The notes under the pieces: generated by a model | Told to the model about the DNA's origin: nothing | The model's database searches: none | The model's input: the letters and a program-made list of their open reading frames with translations, nothing else | Shown: positions 18,861-28,064 of the stretch, piece by piece | How positions within the stretch are numbered: the first letter of the stretch is position 1 | Layout: every line of letters begins with the position of its first letter | Program-made: the position numbers and the translations under genes | Assembly (NCBI RefSeq): GCF_943733665.1 | Contig: NZ_OX030782.1 | Span: forward strand, 1-64,000 | Direction: 5' to 3' | DNA from: Aquimarina sp. Aq107 | GTDB taxonomy: Bacteria > Bacteroidota > Bacteroidia > Flavobacteriales > Flavobacteriaceae | Length of the DNA: 64,000 bases

Positions 18861-20078
18861 ATGAAATTAGCAATTGTAACTGCTTATCCACCGAGTAAAG
18901 TAACATTAAATGAATATGCTTTTCATTTGGTAAAACATTTTAGACAACAAGAAGAGATAACAGAATTAGTGTTGTTAACTGATATTACAGAATCAGAAGC
19001 TAACATAGAGTTCGAAGAAGCAGGTTGTAAAGTGATTGTAAAGTCTTGCTGGAAATTTAATAGTTATAAAAATATAATATCGGTTATGAAAGCCGTTAAG
19101 CAAACAAAACCAGATGCGATTCTTTTTAATCTTCAATTTATGAAGTTTGGAGATAAGAAAATTGCAGCTGCTTTGGGTTTATTGTTGCCATTTTTGTGCA
19201 AAATAAAAAAGATTCCAACCGTTGTTTTACTTCATAATATTATGGAACAAGTGGATTTAGGTAAAGCTGGTTTTACAAATAATATTGTATTAAAAACCGT
19301 ATTTAATTGGATCGGGACGATACTAACAAGGTTTGTATTAGCTTCTGATCGAGTAGCGGTGACTATTAGCAAATACGTCGATATTCTTGAAAAGAAATAC
19401 AATGCCAAAAATGTAGTGCTTATTCCTCACGGTACTTTTGAGATTCCGGAAGAACCTTCTTATGATTTACCAGAAGGCCCACTTAAGGTGATGACATTTG
19501 GAAAATTTGGAACTTATAAAAAAGTAGAAATATTAATTGATGCGGTAAAAAAAGTAAGAGCTACTACTGGTGCTGATCTCGAAGTTGTTATTGCTGGTAC
19601 CGATAACCCAAATACTCCTGGATATTTAGAACAGGTAAAAAACCAATATGATGATGTGCCGCAAGTAACCTTTACTGGATATGTAGAAGAGGAAGATGTT
19701 CCAGTAATTTTTGGAGAGAGTGCAATGGTCGTATTTCCTTATACATCTACTACAGGAAGTTCTGGTGTATTACATCAAGCAGGAAGTTATGGAAAAGCTG
19801 TAGTAATGCCTGATTTAGGAGACCTTAGTATATTAGTAAAAGAAGAAGGGTATAGAGGAGAGTTTTTTGACCCTAAAAGTACCGATAGTCTAGCTACCGC
19901 AATAGAAAAAATAGTAGTGGATACAACGTATAGAAATCAATTAGCAAAAGCAAATTATAAAGCAGCAACAGCATTCCCTATGAGTAGGATAACTAAAATG
20001 TACATAGATACATTTAAGAATATAAAGAGCGGGAAAAGCAAAAAGAATGAAAAAGAGTTACAAGGAGTATCTGTTTAA
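18861..20078 (+). CDS. Glycosyltransferase family 4-like protein
   Basis: A 405-residue GT-B fold protein. The N-terminal half starts MKLAIVTAYPPSKVTLNEYAF with the glycine-poor first loop of GT4 enzymes. The C-terminal half has the donor-binding pattern: MTFGKFGTYKKVEILIDAV, VVIAGTD, FTGYV-E-E-E, and TTGSSGVLHQAGSYGKAVV where the nucleotide-sugar contacts are expected. It probably adds a sugar to a lipid-linked intermediate on the cytoplasmic face. It stands as a single-gene unit between site D and a strong bidirectional terminator. The sugar and acceptor cannot be told. Confidence 0.85.
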   Translation: MKLAIVTAYPPSKVTLNEYAFHLVKHFRQQEEITELVLLTDITESEANIEFEEAGCKVIVKSCWKFNSYKNIISVMKAVKQTKPDAILFNLQFMKFGDKKIAAALGLLLPFLCKIKKIPTVVLLHNIMEQVDLGKAGFTNNIVLKTVFNWIGTILTRFVLASDRVAVTISKYVDILEKKYNAKNVVLIPHGTFEIPEEPSYDLPEGPLKVMTFGKFGTYKKVEILIDAVKKVRATTGADLEVVIAGTDNPNTPGYLEQVKNQYDDVPQVTFTGYVEEEDVPVIFGESAMVVFPYTSTTGSSGVLHQAGSYGKAVVMPDLGDLSILVKEEGYRGEFFDPKSTDSLATAIEKIVVDTTYRNQLAKANYKAATAFPMSRITKMYIDTFKNIKSGKSKKNEKELQGVSV

Positions 20079-20135
20079 AATAGTACAGATATTATAACCT
20101 TATATTTAGTAATTAAGTGTTTATATGTTTTAATT

Positions 20136-20179
20136 AAAGATGTTTTTCAATAACTTATAAATTGAAAAGCATCTTTTTT
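20136..20179. terminator. Bidirectional rho-independent terminator
   Basis: Long hairpin with arms AAAGATG-TTTTCAAT (20136-20142, 20144-20151) and ATTGAAAA-CATCTTT (20161-20168, 20170-20176), one mismatch, a 9-nt loop, and a T run after the right arm. It lies between the convergent glycosyltransferase and GH5-like genes and overlaps the end of the latter. Confidence 0.8.
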
Positions 20180-21688
20180 ATTTCCTTCAGAATCAATAAA
20201 CCCAAAATGTTTCTGAGCATTTTTACGCCAAGGTAATCTACCAACTACTTCGGTAGGAATGTTATCAAAATCATATAATGTCCAAGACATATAGTGGAGT
20301 TTATTCTTTTGTATGATTTTTTGAAACTTCTCGTGATAAGAAGCTTGATCTTTTTCAGAATTCCCAAACGGTGCCCATAACCCTTTATTAGAAGATAAGC
20401 CAAATTCTTGCAATACTAAAGGTTTATTAATGGAAGATATCGTATTAAAAGATTCAGAAAAATTTTCTAAATCTCTGTAATAATGAAAAGATATAATATC
20501 TAATTCATCACTTAGTAAATTGGCGGATTCTATGGATGACCAACCAACCGTTATTGGATGGACACTATCTAAAGATCGTACTTGATGAGTCATTTCTTTT
20601 AACCAAGCGAGTACTGTTTCTTTTCTTCGACTCTCAAAATCTAAATTAGGCTCATTTTTAATATCCCAAACTAACAGTGCATTGTGATCTTTTATTGCAT
20701 TAACAATTTGTTCTGCATGTTTATGTGTAAAAGTCCAATCGTCAATAGCATAATTTCCATAAAAATCAAAAAGAGTAACGACTGCTTTTAGTTTAGCATC
20801 TTCCGCAAGATCTAATACTTGTTTTAGCTTTTTAAGTTTTTCAGCTTTTACGTACTCTTTACCAAACTCTTCATACGGCACAAAAATTCTAATAGTATTA
20901 AGCCCTGCATTTTTAATAATTTCTAGATCCTTTCTAATAGTAGCGATTTCAAAATCATCACCAAACATATTCCAAGGGTTTTTTTGAGGATAATAATTGA
21001 TTCCTTTTATCTGATAGGTACTACTATCAACTATAATTTTTTTGCCTTTGATGTATGGAGATTTCTTTTGTAGTACAGTATCTGGTTTTGATAAAGGTTG
21101 TTTAACTATATGACGAACTCTCCAGAACCCATCTTCTAGCAACATGGCTATTTTGTAATCAGAAGTATCTTTGGTTGCAAACTGTAATTCGTTTTCCTTA
21201 AAAAATTGAGTGTACGATGTTACGTTTTGATCCTCGAAAACTACTAATTGTCCATCAGCACTATAAAAATCTAAAGCCAAGTTATGATTTAGGGTAGTAC
21301 TAACTACTTTTACCTTATTTTCGATATTAAATTCAATACCTTTTATCAAATTTTCACGAGCACTTTCTGTATAAAAATCAAAAATACCCAAAGAGTCATA
21401 CGTTGTATATCCGACATTTCTAACATACCAAGAATTAATATAATCTTTTTGGATATCTACCATGGTTTGTTTCTCAATTGGTCTTGCGGGATTTATAGTG
21501 TCTTTCCAATTGACTTTAGGTATATACGCTTGCTTATTTTTTACACCAATATGAAGCATCATAGAACGATCCGCACCAGTATTGAGAAAAGATAATGTTT
21601 GACTTATACCAAAAAGGATAAGTCCATTTATGAATATAAATGAAATAATAATGAAAGACCTGTATATCATTTTATTTTGTTTCTTCAT
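20147..21688 (-). CDS. GH5-like glycoside hydrolase with N-terminal membrane anchor
   Basis: A 513-residue protein with one N-terminal hydrophobic helix (about 10-32), so it is membrane-anchored facing the periplasm or exported. Residues about 230-500 form a TIM-barrel of the GH5/clan A kind: LRIFVPYEEF early, the acid/base E346 in WDIKNEPN, SFHYY (strand 6), and the nucleophile E428 in LVLQEFG. Clan A enzymes cut beta-linked glycans by a retaining mechanism. Its gene overlaps the Ig-like gene upstream by 4 nt and ends a three-gene unit with the PTPS-related membrane protein. A role in trimming or releasing the polysaccharide made here is likely. Confidence 0.8.
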   Translation of the reverse strand: MKKQNKMIYRSFIIISFIFINGLILFGISQTLSFLNTGADRSMMLHIGVKNKQAYIPKVNWKDTINPARPIEKQTMVDIQKDYINSWYVRNVGYTTYDSLGIFDFYTESARENLIKGIEFNIENKVKVVSTTLNHNLALDFYSADGQLVVFEDQNVTSYTQFFKENELQFATKDTSDYKIAMLLEDGFWRVRHIVKQPLSKPDTVLQKKSPYIKGKKIIVDSSTYQIKGINYYPQKNPWNMFGDDFEIATIRKDLEIIKNAGLNTIRIFVPYEEFGKEYVKAEKLKKLKQVLDLAEDAKLKAVVTLFDFYGNYAIDDWTFTHKHAEQIVNAIKDHNALLVWDIKNEPNLDFESRRKETVLAWLKEMTHQVRSLDSVHPITVGWSSIESANLLSDELDIISFHYYRDLENFSESFNTISSINKPLVLQEFGLSSNKGLWAPFGNSEKDQASYHEKFQKIIQKNKLHYMSWTLYDFDNIPTEVVGRLPWRKNAQKHFGFIDSEGNKKDAFQFISY

Positions 21689-22917
21689 TCTAATACTATG
21701 TGATCGTATTTTTTATGTATTCCCATACCTGTAATTTCTATAGTGTACTCTCCTTTTGGGAAGAAATCCTCCGATAAATGGAACTCCACGAATCCTTTAG
21801 AAGAAAACTTAGTAAATGTTTCTATCAATGTTTCATTCCTATATACATCTAAAGAAATCATGGCGCCATCCGGTATAATTTGATTCATAAAGCTTAAGAT
21901 AGCTCCTACTTTAATATTTCTTTTGTCTTCGGTAAAAGTGATTGTATAGTCTTTTACTGCAGGTTTAAATTCTAAAGTAAGTTTGTCACTTTCTGCCATT
22001 TCAGGGATAAAAGCTTGCGCAGTCCATAATGATGCTTTTGCAGGATGTATCATATATCCTCTTGCAACACCTTTAATAGTAGTTCCAGAAACTCGTAATA
22101 ACGTATTATGATTGGTTAGAATACTGAATTCTACAATACGTCCATCACTTATAGTATTTCCATATTCATCTTTGATCTCAGAAGTAAAAAATTCCACAAT
22201 TTGATTTCCATCAGCGTACTCGTGTTTTTTTGAAAGTTTTAATTTAAAATCTTGAGCTTGAGAAGGAAAAACATCAAGTGTAAATTCTTTTGAAGCTAAA
22301 TTACCGGTGTTTGCACTGACAAGAATTCTTCCTGACTTTTGATAAGAATATATGTTTTTCCATGCAATGAAATCATTTATAAATAACTCAGAATCTTTTT
22401 CTAGATCTAAAAATTGATGCTTTATTGAGACTAACGTACTATCCTGAATTGGATTGTCGTATTGATCAGAAGGTATTAAGGTAAACATACTATAATCTAT
22501 TCCTCCTGCTGTAATACTTGTCGGTCCTAAATATGATTCTAATGGTTCTTTAATAACTTTAGATGCTTTGATCTGTAAATTACCAGAGTAAATTACTTGT
22601 TGATCGTGGATTATTTTGTAGTTGATTAGTCCTCGTTTTTTAGATAAAAGATGAGGGATTTTAAAAACTAATGTATTTTCTTTTTCTTTAGGAGTAAGAA
22701 TGGATACTCCATAAGAGCTTTCTATAATAAGAGAATAACCAGTAGGTTCAGTTGCTTTAAATTTCAAAACAATTTCTTCTCCCGCGGTATATGTATTTGT
22801 GTTATTTAATGCTACAACTGTAACTTTTTCGATATTCTTAATAATTGGGTTGCTTGTGGTAAACCCAACAATGAGTATCACTAAAAATAATAAATATGTA
22901 TACGTTCTTAATTTCAT
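21685..22917 (-). CDS. Exported Ig-like (invasin-type) repeat protein
   Basis: A 410-residue protein with an N-terminal signal or anchor sequence (YTYLLFLVILIVGFTTS) and otherwise predicted beta-sandwich domains. The repeats contain Y-x-D-G-N-Q-I-V-E-F, D-x-Y-G-N and ...TLEFKP patterns of bacterial Ig-like (Big/invasin) modules. No catalytic motif is visible. Its start overlaps the stop of the upstream membrane-protein gene by 1 nt and its end overlaps the hydrolase gene by 4 nt, so the three products are probably made in fixed ratio and may form an envelope complex. I infer a structural or glycan-binding role. Confidence 0.6.
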   Translation of the reverse strand: MKLRTYTYLLFLVILIVGFTTSNPIIKNIEKVTVVALNNTNTYTAGEEIVLKFKATEPTGYSLIIESSYGVSILTPKEKENTLVFKIPHLLSKKRGLINYKIIHDQQVIYSGNLQIKASKVIKEPLESYLGPTSITAGGIDYSMFTLIPSDQYDNPIQDSTLVSIKHQFLDLEKDSELFINDFIAWKNIYSYQKSGRILVSANTGNLASKEFTLDVFPSQAQDFKLKLSKKHEYADGNQIVEFFTSEIKDEYGNTISDGRIVEFSILTNHNTLLRVSGTTIKGVARGYMIHPAKASLWTAQAFIPEMAESDKLTLEFKPAVKDYTITFTEDKRNIKVGAILSFMNQIIPDGAMISLDVYRNETLIETFTKFSSKGFVEFHLSEDFFPKGEYTIEITGMGIHKKYDHIVLE

Positions 22918-25900
22918 TAATTAGGAGCTCCAATATAATTGTTAACCTCTATTTTTATAAAATGATAACCAGCTCCGTCTACTGGTATAAAGGAATAATC
23001 CTTTTGATTTCTTTTTCTATTTGGAGTTACCTTATGACTAATATCTTTATTAGGCAATCCGTTAATGTAGATATTCTCCATATCCTGACTTATAGATTTT
23101 AAATTGCTGATTTCTTTTAATGTATAGGTAAAGGGTCTTTTACGTTGGGGCCTGATTCCTTCTCTAACATAAGAATGATCTACCCAAATCAGTTCTTTTT
23201 TTTCATTATAATACGATATGATCAACTGGGGTATAGTAATTTCTTGTAAACCAGAATTAAATAAAATACCATGTACTTTATTTTTATCAACCATAACTTC
23301 AGAAAGAGCAAGTCCTTTATATAAATCTGTGGTAGCAACATTACCTGCACATTGTAAATTAAAAGTTATTGGAGAATCTGTAAGGTTTATAGCTGTAAAT
23401 TCATCTGGATTAAAGGTTTCAGGTTTTTGTTCACCTTTGTTCATCCAAGCAATCCCCTCAAAATTAATCCTAAAACTTGTAATTTCTTTGGGTACCAGTT
23501 TATGTTTCATCTGATCTTTTGCATTATATGTAGCTAATTCTTGATTTTTGGAATTATAAAGTGTTGCTTTTATAATAACATCAGCGGGCACGTTATCAAT
23601 GTTTTGTATTTCTCCAACTACTGTATAAACAGTATCATTTTTGATAAGATTTGCATTCAAAACCTCTAAAACAGGTTGTTTTAAAACATCTTCATGAAAG
23701 GTTTGCTCCGAGGATATTCTTCTTCTTCCGTGATTATAAAACTGAGTTTTGTTTTGCGAGAATAATTGATCTGGAGGAATATCAAGGTCATAATTTGGTG
23801 GTTTTATGAACCATTCTCTTCTATGTTTTATTAGCTCTAAGTAAAATACTTTGTCTATTCTTTCTAATGGAGTAATCCAATAAGTAATTGCTTTTGCCTT
23901 TGCAGTACTATCAGTTTGATCCAGAATACTGACATTAATCTCGTCCATTTTGGCGTATGAACTTAATAAGCCATCGGTTACAGCGATTTCTAACATATAT
24001 TGATCTTCTTCTTTATCACTTTCGGGATCGATATAACTATATGCTCTTTTAAATTCTTTGAAATCAAGCGCATCATAATAGGCTTTTACTACATTTTCTG
24101 GACTTATTTGTGTAGCATTTTTGATGTAAAAAATATAACCGCCATAACTTATTATACATAAAAGTAGTACAGTCCAGATATGTTCTAACCGAATCATATA
24201 ATTTTTGAAGCCTTTGTATTTTATTCCGTAGTTAAAAAAATCAGGCTGGTTTTGATCTCGGGTTTTAAGAGCTTGGATCCAAATTGTCTGAATATTAATA
24301 ATAAATGCTAGTAAAACAGTTATGATTGGGATCAGACCCCACATTAGTTTTAATGGCAAGGCAACATCATCTTTGGGAATAATATTAGGTATTGGGGGAA
24401 CATTTAATTTTTCCCAGACCATAATACCATTTTCCAATTGTCTTAACCGCTGCCATCCACAGAAATATAGAATAGGATCGTAAAATTTATCATTAGAAAA
24501 CACATATTTCAAATTGTATTTTTCTGGCACGGTAAGAAACTGTTGTAACGAACCAATTCCTTCTACACCTCTAAACTTTGAGTTTTCTAATCTTTCGACA
24601 GCTCTAGAGGTTAATTCTGGAAGCCTTCTTGCAGAATGATAATTACCATCTACTGTCATTGCATTAGTTTGAGCAGATAACCAAGCCATTTGATCTCCAA
24701 AACCAAGTGGTAGATAACGCCAGTGATCATGCTGATCTTGTTTAAGAAAATTTAAAATGGGAAGCATTTTTATTTTCTGAGGTTGAGAAGGTCTAAAATA
24801 TCCTAAACTCATAGTAAATATGCACACAAAAATATAAGCTCCGGCTAGAGATCCTCCTAAGATTCTATGATAAACGCTACCAAATTTTTTCTGTAAGGTT
24901 TCTTTAATATCTCCTTCTATAAAACGATAACAAAACTCTCCAAACATGGGTAAAGACATAATGGAAGCCCACAGTGTAAATCTATCTAGCGTTAGAATAT
25001 TAAAAGCATTATCTCCTAGCAATGCTTTAGGAACAGGAGTTGTTCCTCCTGTTCCCAATATACTTAGTAACGTAAAAGATAAACCAAAAAATAAATATCT
25101 CTTACTGTAATATCGATAAAACAGATAAGGAAAAATAAATAAAAGTATGCCCCACGGAATCAAGAAAAAAACAAGTCCAGAAGAAGTTATTTCTATAAAA
25201 TTATCTCTAGAACCATGTGGAATAGGAACCTGAGTAATTGGATTATTTTTAGTGTTTATCCAATATGGTAAAATACAGGAAATGATCAGTACCAGAGATC
25301 CCATACCAAAACCTACAATTCTCCAAAAAAGTTTAAAAAATGTATTTAAAAAAATTTTAAATCGAATCGCTTTATAAGAACCCACTTGGTCCCTAGCACT
25401 ATCCATGATTACCATTCCGATGAGTGGAAATATAAAAAATACCATTCCGAAAATAGGAGTAACATGATGAGAAGTTACCGTAACTGCTAATAAGCTAAAA
25501 GCTCTTAGGAGGTATTTATAGTTACCTGTTTTGATCCATAAATAAATTTCTGGCAATGAATGCATTAGAACCGAAATTCCAATAATACTAGGTAATTGAC
25601 CAAATATATGTAGGGTTTCTACAAAAGAAGAAGAGAACACAGCAACCAATGCAGCATAACCGGCAATATTTCTCTTACCGGTCATAAGTAGTGAAAACCG
25701 ATATACACCTGTTATAAATAGAATGATAGCAATAATACCAACTGTAAACAGTCCAAACTTAAGACCTCCGATGAGTGATAATAGACCAATACTTTGGTGA
25801 ACTAATGGAGGATATCCCATAACAGTAAAACCGGTATACCAACTATAGTTCCAAGGTTCGAACCAGCTAGTTGCATAATGATCTGCAAAAAACAAATGAA

Positions 25901-26009
25901 TTAAAGCATCATAAGTAGTCTCTAAGGTAAAGAAGATAGTAGAACCGTGGAATAGAACTGCAATTAGCAGTGCACTGATTAAATATTTGTTTGTAATTCT
26001 TTTCTCCAT
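22917..26009 (-). CDS. Large polytopic membrane protein, PTPS-related family
   Basis: A 1030-residue protein. Roughly residues 1-420 hold about 10-12 membrane helices, with the segments YDALIHLFFADHYATSWFEPW and YPPLVHQSIG typical of the 6-pyruvoyl-tetrahydropterin synthase-related membrane family (GT-C-like glycosyltransferases or polymer synthases by topology). A middle soluble stretch follows, then two more helices near 580 and 640, then a C-terminal extracytoplasmic beta-rich region of about 350 residues. The acidic residue in the first loop (D33) is where GT-C enzymes keep their catalytic Asp. It heads a coupled three-gene unit with the Ig-like and GH5-like genes. Assignment as a sugar transferase or polymerase is inference. 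Confidence 0.7.
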   Translation of the reverse strand: MEKRITNKYLISALLIAVLFHGSTIFFTLETTYDALIHLFFADHYATSWFEPWNYSWYTGFTVMGYPPLVHQSIGLLSLIGGLKFGLFTVGIIAIILFITGVYRFSLLMTGKRNIAGYAALVAVFSSSFVETLHIFGQLPSIIGISVLMHSLPEIYLWIKTGNYKYLLRAFSLLAVTVTSHHVTPIFGMVFFIFPLIGMVIMDSARDQVGSYKAIRFKIFLNTFFKLFWRIVGFGMGSLVLIISCILPYWINTKNNPITQVPIPHGSRDNFIEITSSGLVFFLIPWGILLFIFPYLFYRYYSKRYLFFGLSFTLLSILGTGGTTPVPKALLGDNAFNILTLDRFTLWASIMSLPMFGEFCYRFIEGDIKETLQKKFGSVYHRILGGSLAGAYIFVCIFTMSLGYFRPSQPQKIKMLPILNFLKQDQHDHWRYLPLGFGDQMAWLSAQTNAMTVDGNYHSARRLPELTSRAVERLENSKFRGVEGIGSLQQFLTVPEKYNLKYVFSNDKFYDPILYFCGWQRLRQLENGIMVWEKLNVPPIPNIIPKDDVALPLKLMWGLIPIITVLLAFIINIQTIWIQALKTRDQNQPDFFNYGIKYKGFKNYMIRLEHIWTVLLLCIISYGGYIFYIKNATQISPENVVKAYYDALDFKEFKRAYSYIDPESDKEEDQYMLEIAVTDGLLSSYAKMDEINVSILDQTDSTAKAKAITYWITPLERIDKVFYLELIKHRREWFIKPPNYDLDIPPDQLFSQNKTQFYNHGRRRISSEQTFHEDVLKQPVLEVLNANLIKNDTVYTVVGEIQNIDNVPADVIIKATLYNSKNQELATYNAKDQMKHKLVPKEITSFRINFEGIAWMNKGEQKPETFNPDEFTAINLTDSPITFNLQCAGNVATTDLYKGLALSEVMVDKNKVHGILFNSGLQEITIPQLIISYYNEKKELIWVDHSYVREGIRPQRKRPFTYTLKEISNLKSISQDMENIYINGLPNKDISHKVTPNRKRNQKDYSFIPVDGAGYHFIKIEVNNYIGAPN

Positions 26010-26092
26010 TCAATAACCGTATGCGGAAACTTCCCTTTAAATATACGAGAAACTTTCTCTGGATTAAATATACAATAAAGCTTTGGGTTTCG

Positions 26093-26101
26093 ACGAGTGG
26101 T
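26093..26101 (-). promoter_or_regulatory. LytTR-like half-site for the divergent gene
   Basis: ACCACTCGT on the minus strand, identical to a half-site at 2292-2300. It lies in the 196-nt gap between the divergent GT2 and PTPS-related genes, only 16 bp from site E. A -7-like TATATTTA lies downstream (26045-26038 on the minus strand), but the spacing differs by 7 nt from the other sites, so the call is weaker. Confidence 0.35.
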
Positions 26102-26117
26102 ACACCTTTCGATCAAT

Positions 26118-26188
26118 ACCATTCATCGAAAGCTTTTTTATAATGATCGAATTACACTAATTTGAGATAGCTACCTATGCTACTTTTG
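26118..26188 (+). promoter_or_regulatory. Candidate LytTR operator and promoter (site E)
   Basis: ACCATTCAT (26118-26126) is identical to the first half-site of site C. The second half-site, TATAATGAT (26139-26147), is weak but lies at the 21-bp step, and exactly 33 nt after it is TACTTTTG (26181-26188), a full TAnnTTTG match. The leader ATAACCCAAAATA just before the start codon matches that of the STAS operon. Confidence 0.55.
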
Positions 26189-26205
26189 GTTTATAACCCA
26201 AAATA

Positions 26206-26858
26206 ATGTCTATGACGACTGGAATAATTATACCATGCTATAATGAAGAAAAAAGATTAAACGTAAAGGCTTTTAAAAATTTTGTTAGTAAAGAAAATGA
26301 TTACCATCTATGTTTTGTAAATGATGGTAGTAAAGACAACACGCTAAAGGTAATACAAGAAATCCAAGAAATAAATCCTTCTAAAGTAAGCATTGTTGAT
26401 ATGAAAAAGAACGGAGGGAAAGCAGCTGCTGTGCGAGCAGGCTCCCGATATTTATACAGTTTTGTAGAAATTGATTACATAGGATTTATTGATGCAGATC
26501 TTTCTAAGGATTTTGAAGATTTTGGAGACTTACTAAAGACTTTAAAAACAAACAATGAATTGAATTTTGTTTTTGGTTCGAGAGCTAAAAATGCATCAGA
26601 AGCAATAGAGAAAGATAATATAAGATCCTTGTTGTCTAAAGTGGTTAGTATACTGATTATTTTGATACTAGGATTGTCAATACAGGACACGCGATTCGGA
26701 GATAAAGTTTATAAAGCTGATTTAGTGCCTATTGACTTTGTAGAAAGCTTTTTGGGGTATAGATGTTTACTAGAATGAAGAAATATTTTGATAAAGAAAA
26801 AACTATAAAAAATTGTGCGCAACCGCCAAAAAATGACTTGAATACAGTGTTTTGCTGA
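26206..26858 (+). pseudogene. GT2 family glycosyltransferase, broken at the 3' end
   Basis: Open frame 26206-26778 codes for 190 residues of a dolichyl-phosphate-sugar-transferase-like GT2 protein: IIPCYNEEKRL, FVNDGSKDNT, KNGGKAAAVRAG, the metal-binding IDADLS, and FGSRAKN. In full-length homologues the part after DTRFGDKVYK is followed by a WLFDVEIF-type segment and a charged helix. Here the frame ends at YRCLLE. A continuation, MFTRMKKYFDKEKTIKNC, is readable in another frame from 26763 and itself stops at 26858. At least one frameshift or small deletion near 26745-26763 is therefore likely, and the residual tail is also short. The catalytic core remains, so a truncated active protein cannot be excluded. 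Confidence 0.65.
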
Positions 26859-26892
26859 TAATACCAATTACAGAGTATATTATTACACGTAG

Positions 26893-26962
26893 ACCCTTAG
26901 TGGAGATATTTAACGATTCTTTAGTGGCTATGGTAGCATATTAATAATGAACTAAATCTTAT
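26893..26962 (+). promoter_or_regulatory. Possible LytTR operator and promoter (site F)
   Basis: ACCCTTAGT (26893-26901) and CGATTCTTT (26914-26922) lie 21 bp apart. AATCTTAT (26955-26962) follows after 32 nt in the place of the -7 element. It is weaker than sites B-E in sequence and one base off in spacing. It precedes manA. Confidence 0.35.
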
Positions 26963-26981
26963 AACCTAAACCCTAGAAACC

Positions 26982-27950
26982 ATGATTAACTATCCTATAA
27001 AATTCGAACCTATATTAAAAGAAAAAATATGGGGAGGTAATAAATTAAAAAACGTTCTACGCAAAAAGACAACTAAAAATAATGTTGGGGAGAGCTGGGA
27101 AATTTCGGATGTAAATAAAGATGTTTCTATTGTTTCTAATGGTATTGCTAGAGGTTCTAATTTAAGAGAGTTGATTAACTATTATCAATGTTCCTTGTTA
27201 GGCAAAAAGAATTATAAAGCTTTTGGAAATAAATTTCCATTATTAATAAAGTTTATAGATGCAGATAAAGATCTTTCGATTCAGGTACATCCAGATGATG
27301 AAATGGCTAAAAGAAAACATAATTCATTTGGTAAAACAGAAATGTGGTATGTAATGCAAGCCGATAAGAGTGCAAATCTTATAGTAGGTTTTGAAGAAAA
27401 AATATCTAAAAAAGAATATGTAGAACATTTAAATAATAACAGTTTAGAAAGTATTTTACATTATGAAAAAGTAAAATCTGGTGATTCATTTTTTATAAAT
27501 GCAGGAAAAGTTCATGCAATTGGAGCAGGAGTTATGCTTGCAGAAATACAGCAAACCTCTGATATAACATACAGATTATACGATTGGAATAGGAAGGATA
27601 CAAACGGAAATACGAGAGAATTGCATACTGCAGATGCATTAGAGGCTATAGAATTTAATAACAATAGAGATTTTAAAAAAACGTATCAAAAACTAACGAA
27701 TATGACATCTAATATTGCTGAGTGTCCATATTTTACAACCAATTTTACAGCTGTTTCTGGAGAGTTTAAGAAAAATTATACTGCATTAGATTCATTTGTT
27801 GTGTATATGTGTACTAAAGGAGAAGGAAGAGTAACCGTAAATGGTCATTCTGAAACTGTAAAACAAGGAGAAACAGTTTTACTGCCTGCAATGGTGGATC
27901 AAGTGAAGGTAACATCAGATTATTGTGAACTATTAGAAGTTTTTATTTAA
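26982..27950 (+). CDS. manA: Mannose-6-phosphate isomerase, class I
   Basis: A cupin-fold type I phosphomannose isomerase of 322 residues, the short bacterial length. It shows the zinc-site motif LSIQVHPDD (with Gln, His) followed by KTEMWYV, the second His in INAGKVHAIGAG, and the conserved AEIQQTSDITYRLYDW. It interconverts fructose-6-phosphate and mannose-6-phosphate and so feeds GDP-mannose for glycan synthesis. Its place after the polysaccharide genes, with a possible LytTR-type site upstream, suggests supply for that pathway. A shared terminator separates it from leuB. Confidence 0.92.
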   Translation: MINYPIKFEPILKEKIWGGNKLKNVLRKKTTKNNVGESWEISDVNKDVSIVSNGIARGSNLRELINYYQCSLLGKKNYKAFGNKFPLLIKFIDADKDLSIQVHPDDEMAKRKHNSFGKTEMWYVMQADKSANLIVGFEEKISKKEYVEHLNNNSLESILHYEKVKSGDSFFINAGKVHAIGAGVMLAEIQQTSDITYRLYDWNRKDTNGNTRELHTADALEAIEFNNNRDFKKTYQKLTNMTSNIAECPYFTTNFTAVSGEFKKNYTALDSFVVYMCTKGEGRVTVNGHSETVKQGETVLLPAMVDQVKVTSDYCELLEVFI

Positions 27951-28004
27951 TATCAGATTTAGGTAAGGAAAAGATAATAAATAAGTTGTTTCACGATTAA
28001 TCGT

Positions 28005-28055
28005 AAAGAAGGAAAATCAGACAGTTTGAGAAAACTGTTAAATTTTCCTTTCTTT
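28005..28055. terminator. Bidirectional terminator between manA and leuB
   Basis: Outer arms AAAGAAGGAAAAT (28005-28017) and ATTTTCCTTTCTTT (28042-28055) pair, with a second inner pair ACAGTTT/AAACTGT between them. The T-rich right arm and the A-rich left arm give a run of U on either strand. It ends the convergent manA and leuB transcripts. Confidence 0.7.
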
Positions 28056-28064
28056 ATTTTAAAT

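Noticed and set aside
26881-26930. Two TTAGTGG copies before manA as a separate operator
   Set aside because: The spacing is 24 bp with no dyad. The overlapping LytTR-like geometry is the better, though still weak, explanation.
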